A DNA stretch of 64,000 bases from Haloplanus natans DSM 17983 (GTDB lineage: Archaea; Halobacteriota; Halobacteria; Halobacteriales; Haloferacaceae), in the NCBI RefSeq assembly GCF_000427685.1, contig NZ_KE386573.1, positions 1,162,938 through 1,226,937 of the forward strand. Reading direction: 5' to 3'. A program made the translations under genes and the position numbers. Shown here in pieces: positions 23,752-32,164 of the stretch (positions within the stretch are counted from its first letter, which is position 1; each line of letters begins with the position of its first letter). The notes under the pieces are model-generated. The model was not told the DNA's origin and searched no databases. It saw nothing but the letters and a program-made list of their open reading frames with translations.

Positions 23752-24567
23752 TCAGTACTCCTCCGGATCGATCTCCAGAATGAGGTCCCCGCCTTTGAAC
23801 GCCCGCACCATCCCGTCCGATTCGGAGAGGACGATGGCGATGGCGTTGGTATCCCGCGTGATGGCGCCGCCGGCCATGTGGCGCGCGCCCAGTCCCTTCG
23901 GGATGTCGACGCCCTCGGCGGACGGCTCCAGATAGCGGTACGCCGAGACGATCTTGCCCGAATCCGAGACGATAAAGGCGCCGTCCAGCCGCGAGAACTC
24001 CTTGAGCATCACGTTCACGATTGGGTCGCCGACGTGGACGTGGGATTTCTCGAAGGGGTTGTAGCTGAGCGGCCGGGACTTGTTCATCACCTTCCCCGCG
24101 TCGCCGACGACGAACAGGGCGCCGACGGGCTTGCCTTTCTGCCCTTTCTTGCCGAGGTCGATCGCCACCTCGAACACGTCCCGGATGACGCCCGGTTCGG
24201 CCCGCGAGTCGGTGAAGAGATCGTAGATGCCGGAACGCATCGATTCCTCGACGCGCACCCGGACAAGACTGTCGGCGTCGCCGCCGTCGTCGAACATCGA
24301 GACGGCGCAGACGACGGTGTCGCCCTCGGCCACGAACCCGTGGTCCATCGCCCCTTCGATGCCGAACTTGATGCGGTCGCGGACGTTGTCGAATCCGAGC
24401 GGAAGTTCGACGAACGAGGCCGCGTCCACGCCGTTCTCGGCGGCGATCACCACCCGGTCGACGTCCGCGGCCGCGAACCGCTCGTAGTACGCTGCCGACG
24501 GCGAAAACAGGAACAGTCCGTCGACGTCGTCCACGAGGCTGCCGAGTGAATCACGTAACGTCGCCAT
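23752..24567 (-). CDS. dacZ: diadenylate cyclase DacZ
   Basis: A 271-residue cytoplasmic enzyme that condenses two ATP into c-di-AMP. The C-terminal DisA_N domain has both catalytic motifs, Asp195-Gly-Ala and Gly-Ala-Arg229-His230-Met-Ala. The N-terminal 120 residues form the alpha/beta domain (Thr-Leu-Arg-Asp-Ser-Leu start) of archaeal DacZ. In Haloferax volcanii DacZ is essential and its level is tightly bounded. Here it is first in an operon with an MscS channel and has its own leaderless promoter (TTTATT at 24591-24600). Confidence 0.92.
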   Translation of the reverse strand: MATLRDSLGSLVDDVDGLFLFSPSAAYYERFAAADVDRVVIAAENGVDAASFVELPLGFDNVRDRIKFGIEGAMDHGFVAEGDTVVCAVSMFDDGGDADSLVRVRVEESMRSGIYDLFTDSRAEPGVIRDVFEVAIDLGKKGQKGKPVGALFVVGDAGKVMNKSRPLSYNPFEKSHVHVGDPIVNVMLKEFSRLDGAFIVSDSGKIVSAYRYLEPSAEGVDIPKGLGARHMAGGAITRDTNAIAIVLSESDGMVRAFKGGDLILEIDPEEY

Positions 24568-24590
24568 TGAGGAATTGTCGAGACGGGGCG

Positions 24591-24600
24591 AAATAAAGGT
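24591..24600 (-). promoter_or_regulatory. TATA box of the dacZ-mscS operon
   Basis: Minus-strand ACCTTTATTT lies 24-33 nt before ATG 24567, the spacing of a leaderless transcript. Confidence 0.55.
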
Positions 24601-24650
24601 TTGTGGCGCGTCACACGCCCGTCATGCGTTTCTCTCGGCGTGGACGGCGA

Positions 24651-25973
24651 TCAGTCCCGCAACTGCGCCACGTGGTCGATCCGTCGCTGCACCAGGTCGG
24701 GCGTCCCGATGTCGTGTCTGATCCGAAGTCCCTCGCCCGCCGCCGCCAGCGCGTCCTCCGCGATGACCTCCGCGTCCGTGATCGTCTCCGCGAGACCGAC
24801 GACGGCGAAAGCCCGCGAGGTAGTAGTGTAGAGGCCGTCCTCGCGGGCGTCGACGCTCGCGTAAAAGAGGAGAGCGTCGCCGTCGTCGGTCGCCGCCCGC
24901 GCGACGCTCGCCTCGTCCACCTCGATCCGTGCGCCGGCCTCGGGGTCGGTCGGGTAGCCCGCCGGCACCGCGTACTTACAGACCGTCGCCTGCGAGTCGA
25001 AGTCGAGTTCGGGAAGGGGGTCGCCGTCCCGCGCCGCCGTCAGCACGTCACAAAACGGCGTCTCGAGGACGGGAAGGGTGTTCATCGCCTCGGGGTCGCC
25101 GAAGCGGGCGTTGAACTCCACCACCCGCACCCCGTCGGCGGTGAGCATGAACTGGCCGTACAGGACGCCCTTGTAGTCCGGGAGGGCGTCGACGGTCGAC
25201 TCCAGCACTTCGACGGCCTCGTCGTAATCGCCCGGGTTCATGAACGGCAGGGTCGACCCGGCGTCGCTGTAACTCCCCATCCCGCCCGTGTTAGGCCCCT
25301 CGTCGCCCTCGTAGGCGCGTTTGTGGTCCTGCACTGCGGGCGTCGTCCGAATCCGCCCCGAGGAGCGTCGCTCCTCGCTCGCCACGAACGCCTGCACGGT
25401 GAACTCCTCGCCGATCAGTCGCTCCTCGAGGACGACGCGGTCGTAGTCGGCGTCGCGGAGATACGCCTTGGCCTCCGCTTTCGTCACCTGGTCGCCGGTG
25501 ACGCGGACGCCCTTCCCGCCGGTCAGACCGGCGGGTTTGACCGCCAGGTCGCCGTCGTACGCGTCGATGTAGTCGCAGGCGGCGTCCATATCCTCGAACG
25601 TCTCGAAGTCGGGACAGCCCGGAATCCCGTGCTCCCGCATGAACCGGCGCTGGTACGCCTTGTCCGTCTCGATGCGGGCCGCCTCGGCCGACGGGCCGAA
25701 TGTGTAGACGCCGGCGTCGTCGAGGGCGTCGGCGACACCCGCCGCGAGCGCCGACTCCGGCCCGACTACGGCGAGGGTGGCGCCCACGTCGTCCGCGAAC
25801 GCGACGATCCCCTCGGCGTCCGTCTCGTCGACGATCCGTGTCTCCGCGGCGAGTTCGGCGATGCCGGGGTTGCGGTTGCTCGCACAGGCGTACAGGTCGG
25901 CGTCGGGTACAACGGCGCGGGCGATGGCGTGTTCCCGCCCGCCGCCGCCGACGAGGAGCACTGTCTCTGACAT
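24651..25973 (-). CDS. purD: phosphoribosylamine-glycine ligase
   Basis: A 440-residue ATP-grasp enzyme of purine synthesis (phosphoribosylamine + glycine + ATP to GAR). The N-domain begins Val-Gly-Gly-Gly-Gly-Arg-Glu-His-Ala, followed by Gly-Pro-Glu-Ser-Ala-Leu-Ala. The ATP-grasp part has Lys-Pro-Ala-Gly-Leu-Thr-Gly-Gly-Lys-Gly-Val near 172-182, Asn-Thr-Gly-Gly-Met-Gly-Ser-Tyr near 261 and Phe-Asn-Ala-Arg-Phe-Gly-Asp-Pro-Glu near 317. Full length, ATG start, stand-alone gene. Confidence 0.93.
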   Translation of the reverse strand: MSETVLLVGGGGREHAIARAVVPDADLYACASNRNPGIAELAAETRIVDETDAEGIVAFADDVGATLAVVGPESALAAGVADALDDAGVYTFGPSAEAARIETDKAYQRRFMREHGIPGCPDFETFEDMDAACDYIDAYDGDLAVKPAGLTGGKGVRVTGDQVTKAEAKAYLRDADYDRVVLEERLIGEEFTVQAFVASEERRSSGRIRTTPAVQDHKRAYEGDEGPNTGGMGSYSDAGSTLPFMNPGDYDEAVEVLESTVDALPDYKGVLYGQFMLTADGVRVVEFNARFGDPEAMNTLPVLETPFCDVLTAARDGDPLPELDFDSQATVCKYAVPAGYPTDPEAGARIEVDEASVARAATDDGDALLFYASVDAREDGLYTTTSRAFAVVGLAETITDAEVIAEDALAAAGEGLRIRHDIGTPDLVQRRIDHVAQLRD

Positions 25974-26012
25974 GGTCGATCCACCCGCCGGAATCGGCCT
26001 AAACGTTGCCCT

Positions 26013-27239
26013 TTAGGGCTCGCCCGCCGTCGCGGCGACGACGCCCGCCCGCCCGCCGACGGCGGCGACGAGGCCCACGGCGACCAGCATCGCGCCGACG
26101 CCACCCAGCGCCAGGGGGAGTTCGTACCCCACATCGAGGCGGGTCGCCGGCAGGGTAAACAGGGGCGGGCCGACCGCCTGCGCGCCCAGTACGACGCTCG
26201 TCCGCAGGCTCATGACGCCGCCGCGGAACTCCGGCCCGGCGAGTTCCGACAGCGCCGACGCCGCCGAGGGGAGGAGGAGTCCGTGTCCGACCCCGAACAC
26301 CCCGAGGGTGAGGAGCACGCCCGTCGCCGAGGTGGTAGCCCACACGCCGACGAGGCCGGCGGCGTAGCCGACGAACCCGGCCGCGATCAGCCCGAGGTTC
26401 GACAGGTGGCGCGCGAACCGACCGTTGAGGACGGCCACCACCGCCGCGGGCATCGTCGCCCCCGTCACGAGCGCGCCGACCCGCCCCGACGCCAGTCCGT
26501 ACGTTCCCTCTAGCAGGAAGGGGACGGCGGTCAGAACGCCACCGAAAAAGAGGACGAAGCCGCCGAACGTCGCCCCGTAGACGAGGAGGGCCTCTCGGGC
26601 CGGGAGCGACGCCGCCGCGTCCCGCAGGTACGACCACGACCCCTCGCGGTCGGTCGCGCCACCGATCGGCGGCGGATCGAGGAACCAGTACACCGCGGCG
26701 GCGACGACGACGCTCGTCCCGTAGAGGTAGAAGGGGCCGTCCCACGACCGGGCGGCGAGGACGCCCCCGAGCACCGGCCCGGCCGCGGCGCTGAAGGAGA
26801 TGCCCGCGCTGACGACGCCCATCACCGCGTTGCGCTGCGGGCCGTCGTAGTAGTCACCGACGAGCGCCAGCGTCAGCGAGGCGAGGATGCTCCCCCCGAC
26901 GCTCCCCTGCACCGCTCGGAGGGCGAGCACCTGCCAGAGGTCGGTCGCGAGCGTCACCGCCAGCCCCGCGACGCCGTAGACCAGCAGGCACGGGACCACG
27001 ACCCGCCGCCGGCCGAACCGGTCGGCGTACATCCCGACGACCGGGGCGAGGACCGCCCCCGGTGCGGCGAAGGCGGTAATTACCAGCCCGCTCCGCGCGC
27101 TCGACACCTCGAACGCGTCGGCGATGGCGGGGAGCGCCGGGCCGACGACCGTCACGTCGAGAGGCGCCACCGCCGCCGTCGCGAGGAGGAGATACAGCCG
27201 TGGCGACCGCCACGGGACGCCGACGTCGGAGTCCGCCAT
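26013..27239 (-). CDS. MFS-family transporter (probable drug or metabolite exporter)
   Basis: A 408-residue permease with about 12 hydrophobic helices. The MFS motif A Gly-Met-Tyr-Ala-Asp-Arg-Phe-Gly-Arg-Arg-Arg is near 67-77, and an exporter-like Gly-Pro-Val-Leu-Gly-Gly motif near 153-158 (motif C) indicates the drug/H+ antiporter side of the superfamily. The substrate is unknown. The Lrp-TRASH regulator gene lies just upstream on the same strand (24 nt apart), so the transporter may answer to the metal sensed by that protein. Confidence 0.82.
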   Translation of the reverse strand: MADSDVGVPWRSPRLYLLLATAAVAPLDVTVVGPALPAIADAFEVSSARSGLVITAFAAPGAVLAPVVGMYADRFGRRRVVVPCLLVYGVAGLAVTLATDLWQVLALRAVQGSVGGSILASLTLALVGDYYDGPQRNAVMGVVSAGISFSAAAGPVLGGVLAARSWDGPFYLYGTSVVVAAAVYWFLDPPPIGGATDREGSWSYLRDAAASLPAREALLVYGATFGGFVLFFGGVLTAVPFLLEGTYGLASGRVGALVTGATMPAAVVAVLNGRFARHLSNLGLIAAGFVGYAAGLVGVWATTSATGVLLTLGVFGVGHGLLLPSAASALSELAGPEFRGGVMSLRTSVVLGAQAVGPPLFTLPATRLDVGYELPLALGGVGAMLVAVGLVAAVGGRAGVVAATAGEP

Positions 27240-27263
27240 CGCTCGGGCCGAGGCACGGGACGG

Positions 27264-27881
27264 TTAAGAATCCGGCCGTTCGGCGTCCGCCGACGCGCCG
27301 GCTTCGAATCGCTCGTACCGCGCCTCGAACTGCGCCTCGCAGGACGGACAGCAGAACTGGTGTATCTCGCCGCCGATGCGGGCCGTCGTTCCCTCGCTCG
27401 TCACCGTGTTGCTGCACTCGGCACACGTCAGCGCGAAGCCGGTGCCGCCGACGCTCGGCGTCCACTCGCCGCCCGTGAGAAGCGTCACCTCGTAGTCGGC
27501 GACGACGCCGTCGTCGACGGTGCGGGCGAGCCAGCGCCGTACGTCGCCGTCGGGGATTCGGGCGTAACAGACCACGTCTCCCTCGGCGGTGGTGAAGAGA
27601 TGTTCGACGGCCTCGGCCGCACGAAACGCCTCGCGGCAGTCGTCGACGGCGTCGCGTCCGGGTTCGACCGTCACCAGCACCGGTACGCCCTCTCGGAGCT
27701 TCGAGCGATCCACGTCCAGCGTGAACCGCCGGATCACGCCCAGTTCCTGGAGGCGGTCGACGCGGTCCGACACCGCGGGCGGCGAGAGGTCGACCGTCTC
27801 GGCGATGTCGGCCCACGGCCGACGAGCGTCGTTCATCAACGCCTGCAGGATCGCGAGGTCCGTCTCGTCCAGGTCGCGCAT
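27264..27881 (-). CDS. Lrp/AsnC-family regulator with C-terminal TRASH metal-binding domain
   Basis: A 205-residue regulator. The Lrp-type helix-turn-helix spans 1-55 (Asp-Leu-Asp-Glu-Thr-Asp-Leu-Ala-Ile-Leu, then Ser-Pro-Pro-Ala-Val-Ser-Asp-Arg-Val). A ligand-binding-like alpha/beta part covers 60-135. The C-terminal TRASH motif has Cys153, Cys156, Cys177, Cys178 and Cys181. Similar Lrp-TRASH proteins in Halobacterium sense copper and control a copper P-type ATPase gene; the metal here is unproven. It precedes the MFS gene and may regulate it. Confidence 0.85.
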   Translation of the reverse strand: MRDLDETDLAILQALMNDARRPWADIAETVDLSPPAVSDRVDRLQELGVIRRFTLDVDRSKLREGVPVLVTVEPGRDAVDDCREAFRAAEAVEHLFTTAEGDVVCYARIPDGDVRRWLARTVDDGVVADYEVTLLTGGEWTPSVGGTGFALTCAECSNTVTSEGTTARIGGEIHQFCCPSCEAQFEARYERFEAGASADAERPDS

Positions 27882-27936
27882 GCGAACACGGAGGCACGCC
27901 GAAAAGATGTACCTTCGGTTGCCCGGCGGCCGCTCT

Positions 27937-27995
27937 CCGGTCGTACACCGGGGGTTCGCCAGGACGGGTTGCCGTACGACGAACCGTACCGGTCA
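27937..27995 (-). repeat. degenerate relative of the palindromic stop-codon element
   Basis: The plus strand contains CACCGGGGGTTCGCCAGGACGG and then GACGAACCGTACCGGTCA, which echo the inner arms and loop of copies A and C (ACCGATGGTTCGCCAGAACGG, GGCGAACCACCGGT) with gaps. As in the intact copies it ends on the stop codon (TCA, 27993-27995) of the adjacent minus-strand gene. The pairing is broken, so this is an eroded copy at best. Confidence 0.3.
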
Positions 27996-28352
27996 CGACC
28001 GCTCGTCGTCCGATGGCCGGAGGTCGTCCGGGCGTCGGTGGAACCGGTCTTTCGCCAGATGGCTCCGGATGCGATCGAGGTCGTCCGCGGTGAGTCGCGA
28101 TTTTCCCGACCGGTCGGCGTCCCAGCCCTCGGCCGGCGCGTCGTCGACCGACTTCTCGTCGCCCGCCGCCCCGTCGGCCGTCTCGGCAACCGAGGCCGCG
28201 TCGTCGACGGCGTCCACCTCCGTGTCAGTCCCGTCGACACCCGGAGCGGGCGGGAGCACGCCGATGGCCACCGCGCCGACGCGTGCCGTTACGAACGCCA
28301 CGGCGGCGACGAGGACGACGAAACCGACGGTCAGGAACGTGTGGGGGTCCAT
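27993..28352 (-). CDS. membrane-anchored haloarchaeal protein, unknown function
   Basis: A 119-residue protein with one N-terminal hydrophobic helix (about 8-33), a disordered acidic middle (Asp, Ala, Gly, Val) and a C-terminal basic helix with Leu-Asp-Arg-Ile-Arg-Ser-His-Leu. No motif recognised. Monocistronic by position. The 176-bp stretch between it and the aglJ-like stop holds no recognisable gene. Confidence 0.6.
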   Translation of the reverse strand: MDPHTFLTVGFVVLVAAVAFVTARVGAVAIGVLPPAPGVDGTDTEVDAVDDAASVAETADGAAGDEKSVDDAPAEGWDADRSGKSRLTADDLDRIRSHLAKDRFHRRPDDLRPSDDERS

Positions 28353-28528
28353 GTGTGGGCGGCGCCTTCCCTCATTCTGTCAGCGTAATCAAACGTGGTG
28401 ACGCGAAAGTCGAATCCGTCCAGCTTAATCCGACTTAAGCGCGAGGACGTGGCAGTAGGCACCCATTTCCGGTCCGGGTGGCGTCCCGTTTGGCTCCGTC
28501 TCCACGTTTCGAGGCCGGGGACTCCGTC

Positions 28529-29434
28529 TCACTCCCGTTCCCGTAACTGCTCGCGGTGCAGGGAGAGGATCAGGTCGGCGAGCACCCCGAACATCAGCAG
28601 TTGAACGCCGACGAGAATGGCGAAGCCGGCGACGACGGCGAGCACCTCGTGGGAGATTCGCTGTGTCACCCACTCGATCCCGACGTAGACGGCGATAAAA
28701 AAGCCCGTCGCGGTCGACACCGTGCCCAGGCTCCCGAAATAAAACAGGGGGTTGTTCGTCTTCGCGCGGCGGTAGAGTTCGAGGAAGATGATCCCGCCGT
28801 CGCGGACTGGGTGGAGGTTGGTGTTCGACCCCGCCGGGCGCGGGTAGTACGTGATGGGAACGACTCTCGTCGAAATTCCGCGCTTCGCACATTCGACGGC
28901 CATCTCCGTCTCGATGCCGAAGCCGTCCGCCGTGAGATGCATCCGCTCGAACGACTCGCGGGTGAACGCCCGGTAGCCCGAGAGGATGTCGTCGAACGAC
29001 TCGCCGTGGATGAGGCTGAAAGCGCCGTTGATGAGGCGGTTACCGAGGCGGTTCAGCGCCGTCATCGCCCCCGAGCGCATGTCGGCGAAGCGGTTCCCGA
29101 TGACGTGTTCCGCCTCGCCCGAACGGAGGGGGTCGAGCATCGCTTCGGCGTCGTCGGCGCTGTAGGTGCCGTCGCCGTCGAGCATGAGGACGTATTCGGC
29201 GTCGATATGTTCCCGGACCGCTTCACGGACCGCCTGTCCCTTGCCCTCACCCGTCTGTTCGACGACGCGGGCCCCGGCGTCGCGAGCGACCGACCGGGTA
29301 TCGTCCGTGGAGCCGCCATCGACGACGAGGATGTCGGCGAAGCCGGCCGCGCTGAAGTCCGCGACCACGTCGCCGATGGTCTCGGCTTCGTCGAGGGTGG
29401 GGACGAGGATACAGACGTCCGCGGACGGAGCCAT
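28529..29434 (-). CDS. aglJ: AglJ-like dolichol-phosphate hexosyltransferase (first sugar of the N-glycan)
   Basis: A 301-residue GT2 enzyme. The N-terminal catalytic domain has Val-Pro-Thr-Leu-Asp-Glu-Ala-Glu-Thr-Ile-Gly, Val-Val-Asp-Gly-Gly-Ser-Thr-Asp-Asp-Thr and Met-Leu-Asp-Gly-Asp-Gly-Thr-Tyr (DxD, about 90-98). Two C-terminal membrane helices lie at about 224-280. In Haloferax volcanii AglJ adds the first hexose to dolichol phosphate, and this protein matches that family in length, motifs and C-terminal helices. It marks the left edge of the glycosylation island, divergent from the epimerase gene. ATG 29434 is preferred over a basic N-extension. Confidence 0.8.
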   Translation of the reverse strand: MAPSADVCILVPTLDEAETIGDVVADFSAAGFADILVVDGGSTDDTRSVARDAGARVVEQTGEGKGQAVREAVREHIDAEYVLMLDGDGTYSADDAEAMLDPLRSGEAEHVIGNRFADMRSGAMTALNRLGNRLINGAFSLIHGESFDDILSGYRAFTRESFERMHLTADGFGIETEMAVECAKRGISTRVVPITYYPRPAGSNTNLHPVRDGGIIFLELYRRAKTNNPLFYFGSLGTVSTATGFFIAVYVGIEWVTQRISHEVLAVVAGFAILVGVQLLMFGVLADLILSLHREQLRERE

Positions 29435-29523
29435 TGCCGGGGTATCGGCGAGGCGATACAAAAGGACTCTGCAACTCGGGCGGTTCCGTGACGGAGTTGT
29501 GTGCCCATTCCCGTTTGAGTGGA

Positions 29524-29532
29524 TTGATATAG
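29524..29532 (+). promoter_or_regulatory. TATA box of the epimerase-ubiA-PHP operon
   Basis: TTGATATAG lies 23-31 nt before ATG 29555, which supports that ATG over the one at 29543. Confidence 0.5.
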
Positions 29533-29554
29533 CTGCGTCTGTATGCGGTTTCGC

Positions 29555-30553
29555 ATGGAAGTCCTCATCACGGGTGCCCCTGGATGGCTGGGGACCGAAC
29601 TCGTCCGGCGGCTCGACGACTCGGAACACACCATTCGCTGTCTCACGTTAGCCGGCGTCGATACGTCCGAACTTGATCCGTACGACGTAGAGACGTATCC
29701 GGGAGACATCCGACAGCTGGACACCATTGTCGACGCGTTCGACGACTCTGTCGATATCGTGTTCCACTGTGCTGGGATCATTCACCCGTCCAGTCTGTTT
29801 GGTGCCGACCAGTTTTTCAAGATCAACGCCAACGGCACGCTGAACATGCTGAAGGCAGCACGAAAGCATGACATCGACCATTTCGTCTACGTCTCCTCGA
29901 ACGCCGCTCAAGGATTCAACGACTCGCCGAACGAACTCATGACCGAGGAGATGCCGTGTCAGCCGGAGAGCAACTACGGGGAGTCGAAGTACATGGCTGA
30001 ACAGCACGTCCGTCGGTACAACCAAGAGTACGGACTCGATTTCACCATCGTGCGGCCATGTTGGTACTACGGCCCCCGACAGCCCGAACGCATGAATAGA
30101 CTGATGCGGATGATTGAGGGTGGGAAACCGATCGTGTTTGGCAACGGAATGAACCTCCGGAGCATGACGTACGTCCCGAGCCTGGTCGATGCCCTAGTTT
30201 CCGTGATGGAGCGGCCGTCGGTGTCAACCGGTGAGACGTACTGGATCGCCGACGAACGACCCTACACAACGAACTACATCTATCGGACCATCGCGGATCT
30301 CCTCGGAGTCTCCGAGAATCTCCAGCCGATCTACGTCCCCACACCCATTTCCCGGATCATGGAGATTGCCGATGTCACTCTCGGCAATCTCGGTATCTAC
30401 GAACAGAATGTCCATGTCGCCGGCGAAATGTCGAGAAATATCGCCTGTGACCCCTCGAAGGCGATTTCCGACCTCGACTGGGAGCCCCCGACCGACCTCG
30501 TCGAAGGGATGCGAGCCGGCGTCCAATGGGCGCGGGAACACGACGCTATCTGA
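29555..30553 (+). CDS. NAD-dependent sugar epimerase/dehydratase
   Basis: A 332-residue extended SDR that modifies a nucleotide- or lipid-linked sugar. The Rossmann motif Thr-Gly-Ala-Pro-Gly-Trp-Leu-Gly is near the N-terminus; the catalytic Ser-Ser and Tyr-Gly-Glu-Ser-Lys lie near 114 and 143. The C-terminal half has Arg-Pro-Cys-Trp-Tyr-Tyr-Gly-Pro-Arg and Tyr-Val-Pro-Ser-Leu-Val-Asp, typical of epimerases. It is first in a four-gene run (epimerase, UbiA, PHP, flippase-like) with near-zero spacing, so it probably acts on the lipid-linked sugar made there. In-frame ATG 29543 is the alternative start. Confidence 0.8.
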   Translation: MEVLITGAPGWLGTELVRRLDDSEHTIRCLTLAGVDTSELDPYDVETYPGDIRQLDTIVDAFDDSVDIVFHCAGIIHPSSLFGADQFFKINANGTLNMLKAARKHDIDHFVYVSSNAAQGFNDSPNELMTEEMPCQPESNYGESKYMAEQHVRRYNQEYGLDFTIVRPCWYYGPRQPERMNRLMRMIEGGKPIVFGNGMNLRSMTYVPSLVDALVSVMERPSVSTGETYWIADERPYTTNYIYRTIADLLGVSENLQPIYVPTPISRIMEIADVTLGNLGIYEQNVHVAGEMSRNIACDPSKAISDLDWEPPTDLVEGMRAGVQWAREHDAI

Positions 30554-30563
30554 GGCGACGAGA

Positions 30564-31466
30564 TTGCTCTCCACAGATATCGAATCGGCCGGTACGTCCA
30601 CGATACGGGGCCTCGTCTACGAACTGCGCCCGTGGCAGTGGTACAAACAATTCATCCTTTATTTGGCCGTGGTTTTTTCGGGCGCTGCGGGGCAGATCGA
30701 TGTCTGGTTGCGTGTCACCGCTGGTGCCCTCCTGTTCTCGACGGTCGCCGGGAGTACCTACGTGTTGAACGACGTGAGCGACGTGGAGGCGGATCGCAGG
30801 CACCCACGAAAGCGTCATCGCCCGATCGCCAGCGAACAAGTGTCGATCCCTATTGCGGTCGTGGCCGCTGTCTCGCTGTACGTCCTGTCCGGGGTGTTAT
30901 CGTGGCTTCTGGACCCGATTTTTTTGGGGCTCCTCCTCCTGTACGTTGGGCAGAACGTCCTTTACAGCCTCCATCTGAAGCAGTACCTCTTCGTCGACCT
31001 GTTTAGCATCAGTGCCGGGTTCGTCATCAGAGCTGTTGCAGGGGTCGTCCTGGTTGGGTCGCCGCTGAGCCCGTGGTTGCTCCTCTGTACGTTCCTAACC
31101 GCGCTGATGCTCGGCGTCAGCAAACGCTGGGGGGAACTGACTGAGACTGCAGAGCCGACGGCGGTGCGCGAGACGTTCGAGGGCTACTCAACGCCGATGT
31201 TGCAGTTCTTACTCGGTAGCGTCGCGACGACGCTGTTGATGTCATACTCGATGTACACGTTCTTCGCACGAAGTCTCGCGATGATGCTCACCATCCCCTT
31301 CGCGTTCTTCGCCGTCTTTCGGTTCGTACACAACACCTTCCGTCATGAGGGGAGTAGCGAACCTCACATGCTGTTGCTGGACCGACCGTTGCTGACGAAT
31401 TTCTTGGCCTGGGGGGCCGTCGCGCTCGCGGTGCTCTACTGGCCGGTTTCGGAGGTATTCCTATGA
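30564..31466 (+). CDS. UbiA-family prenyltransferase, probable polyprenyl-phosphate phosphoribosyltransferase
   Basis: A 300-residue integral membrane enzyme with about eight helices. The key motif Asn-Asp-Val-Ser-Asp-Val-Glu-Ala-Asp with His-Pro-Arg-Lys-Arg-His-Arg-Pro-Ile-Ala (about 70-93) is the form seen in decaprenyl-phosphate phosphoribosyltransferase (mycobacterial Rv3806c), rather than in ubiquinone or archaeal-lipid prenyltransferases. It would transfer phosphoribose from PRPP to a dolichyl-type phosphate. The start is TTG 30564, 10 nt after the epimerase stop, because no ATG or GTG begins in front of the conserved Arg-Pro-Trp-Gln-Trp. It overlaps the PHP gene by 4 nt. Confidence 0.78.
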   Translation: MLSTDIESAGTSTIRGLVYELRPWQWYKQFILYLAVVFSGAAGQIDVWLRVTAGALLFSTVAGSTYVLNDVSDVEADRRHPRKRHRPIASEQVSIPIAVVAAVSLYVLSGVLSWLLDPIFLGLLLLYVGQNVLYSLHLKQYLFVDLFSISAGFVIRAVAGVVLVGSPLSPWLLLCTFLTALMLGVSKRWGELTETAEPTAVRETFEGYSTPMLQFLLGSVATTLLMSYSMYTFFARSLAMMLTIPFAFFAVFRFVHNTFRHEGSSEPHMLLLDRPLLTNFLAWGAVALAVLYWPVSEVFL

Positions 31467-32164
31467 TCCTCGACATCGACCTGCAGACGCACACCCGTTT
31501 CTCCCAAGAATGTGGCTGGGTTCCGCCGGAAACCCTGATTCGGCGGGCGAAGCGGGTCGGTCTCGATGGGGTGGCCATCACCGACCACAACACGATGGAT
31601 GGGATCGACCCCGCACGGCTGGCAGCCGACGACGGGTTCCTAATCATCCCGGCGGAGGAAATCGACACTACCGAAGGACAGATCATCGGTCTCTTTCTGA
31701 CGGAGCCGATCGACCCTTGGCAGCCCCCAGCCGAGGTCCTCAACACGATCCACCGACAAGGCGGACTCGCCCTCGCGCCGCACCCGTTCGACAACCTCCG
31801 CGACGGACTCGAAACCATCGCGTCACACGCGGACCACATCGACGCCGTCGAAGTGCTGAACTCCCGCTGTATCCGTGACGCCTATAACGCCCGTGCGAGG
31901 ACGTTCGCCGAATCCCACCGCCTGCCGATGACGGGCGGGAGCGACGCGCATTTCGCTCGCGAACTCGGTCGGGCCTACACCCGCGTGGCGGTTCGATCGC
32001 CGCCCGACCGAGACGGATCGTCACAGTATCACGAGCCGATGCTCGGCGCCGTACGGCGGGCCATCGAGGACGGAGATATCAAGCCCGCAGGCGGCCGTGG
32101 GACTCTGGCCGTCCACGCCGGCACTAAGATGGTAAAACTGCTCAATCGGCTCCGCAACGCATGA
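31463..32164 (+). CDS. PHP-domain phosphoesterase
   Basis: A 233-residue protein of the PHP superfamily. Metal-binding motifs are visible in order: Asp-Leu-Gln-Thr-His-Thr (about 6-11), Ile-Thr-Asp-His-Asn (about 39-43), Glu-Glu (about 66), His-Pro-Phe (about 112) and Gly-Ser-Asp-Ala-His (about 168-172). PHP enzymes hydrolyse phosphomonoesters such as histidinol phosphate. Overlap with ubiA (ATGA) and with the next membrane gene suggests it removes the 5-phosphate from polyprenyl-phosphoryl-phosphoribose, the step that follows the UbiA reaction in mycobacteria; that role is inferred. Confidence 0.75.
   Translation: MILDIDLQTHTRFSQECGWVPPETLIRRAKRVGLDGVAITDHNTMDGIDPARLAADDGFLIIPAEEIDTTEGQIIGLFLTEPIDPWQPPAEVLNTIHRQGGLALAPHPFDNLRDGLETIASHADHIDAVEVLNSRCIRDAYNARARTFAESHRLPMTGGSDAHFARELGRAYTRVAVRSPPDRDGSSQYHEPMLGAVRRAIEDGDIKPAGGRGTLAVHAGTKMVKLLNRLRNA

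Noticed and set aside
29543-29554. ATG 29543 as start of the epimerase gene.
   Set aside because: The TATA box at 29524-29532 puts the transcript start downstream of this ATG; ATG 29555 fits leaderless translation better.
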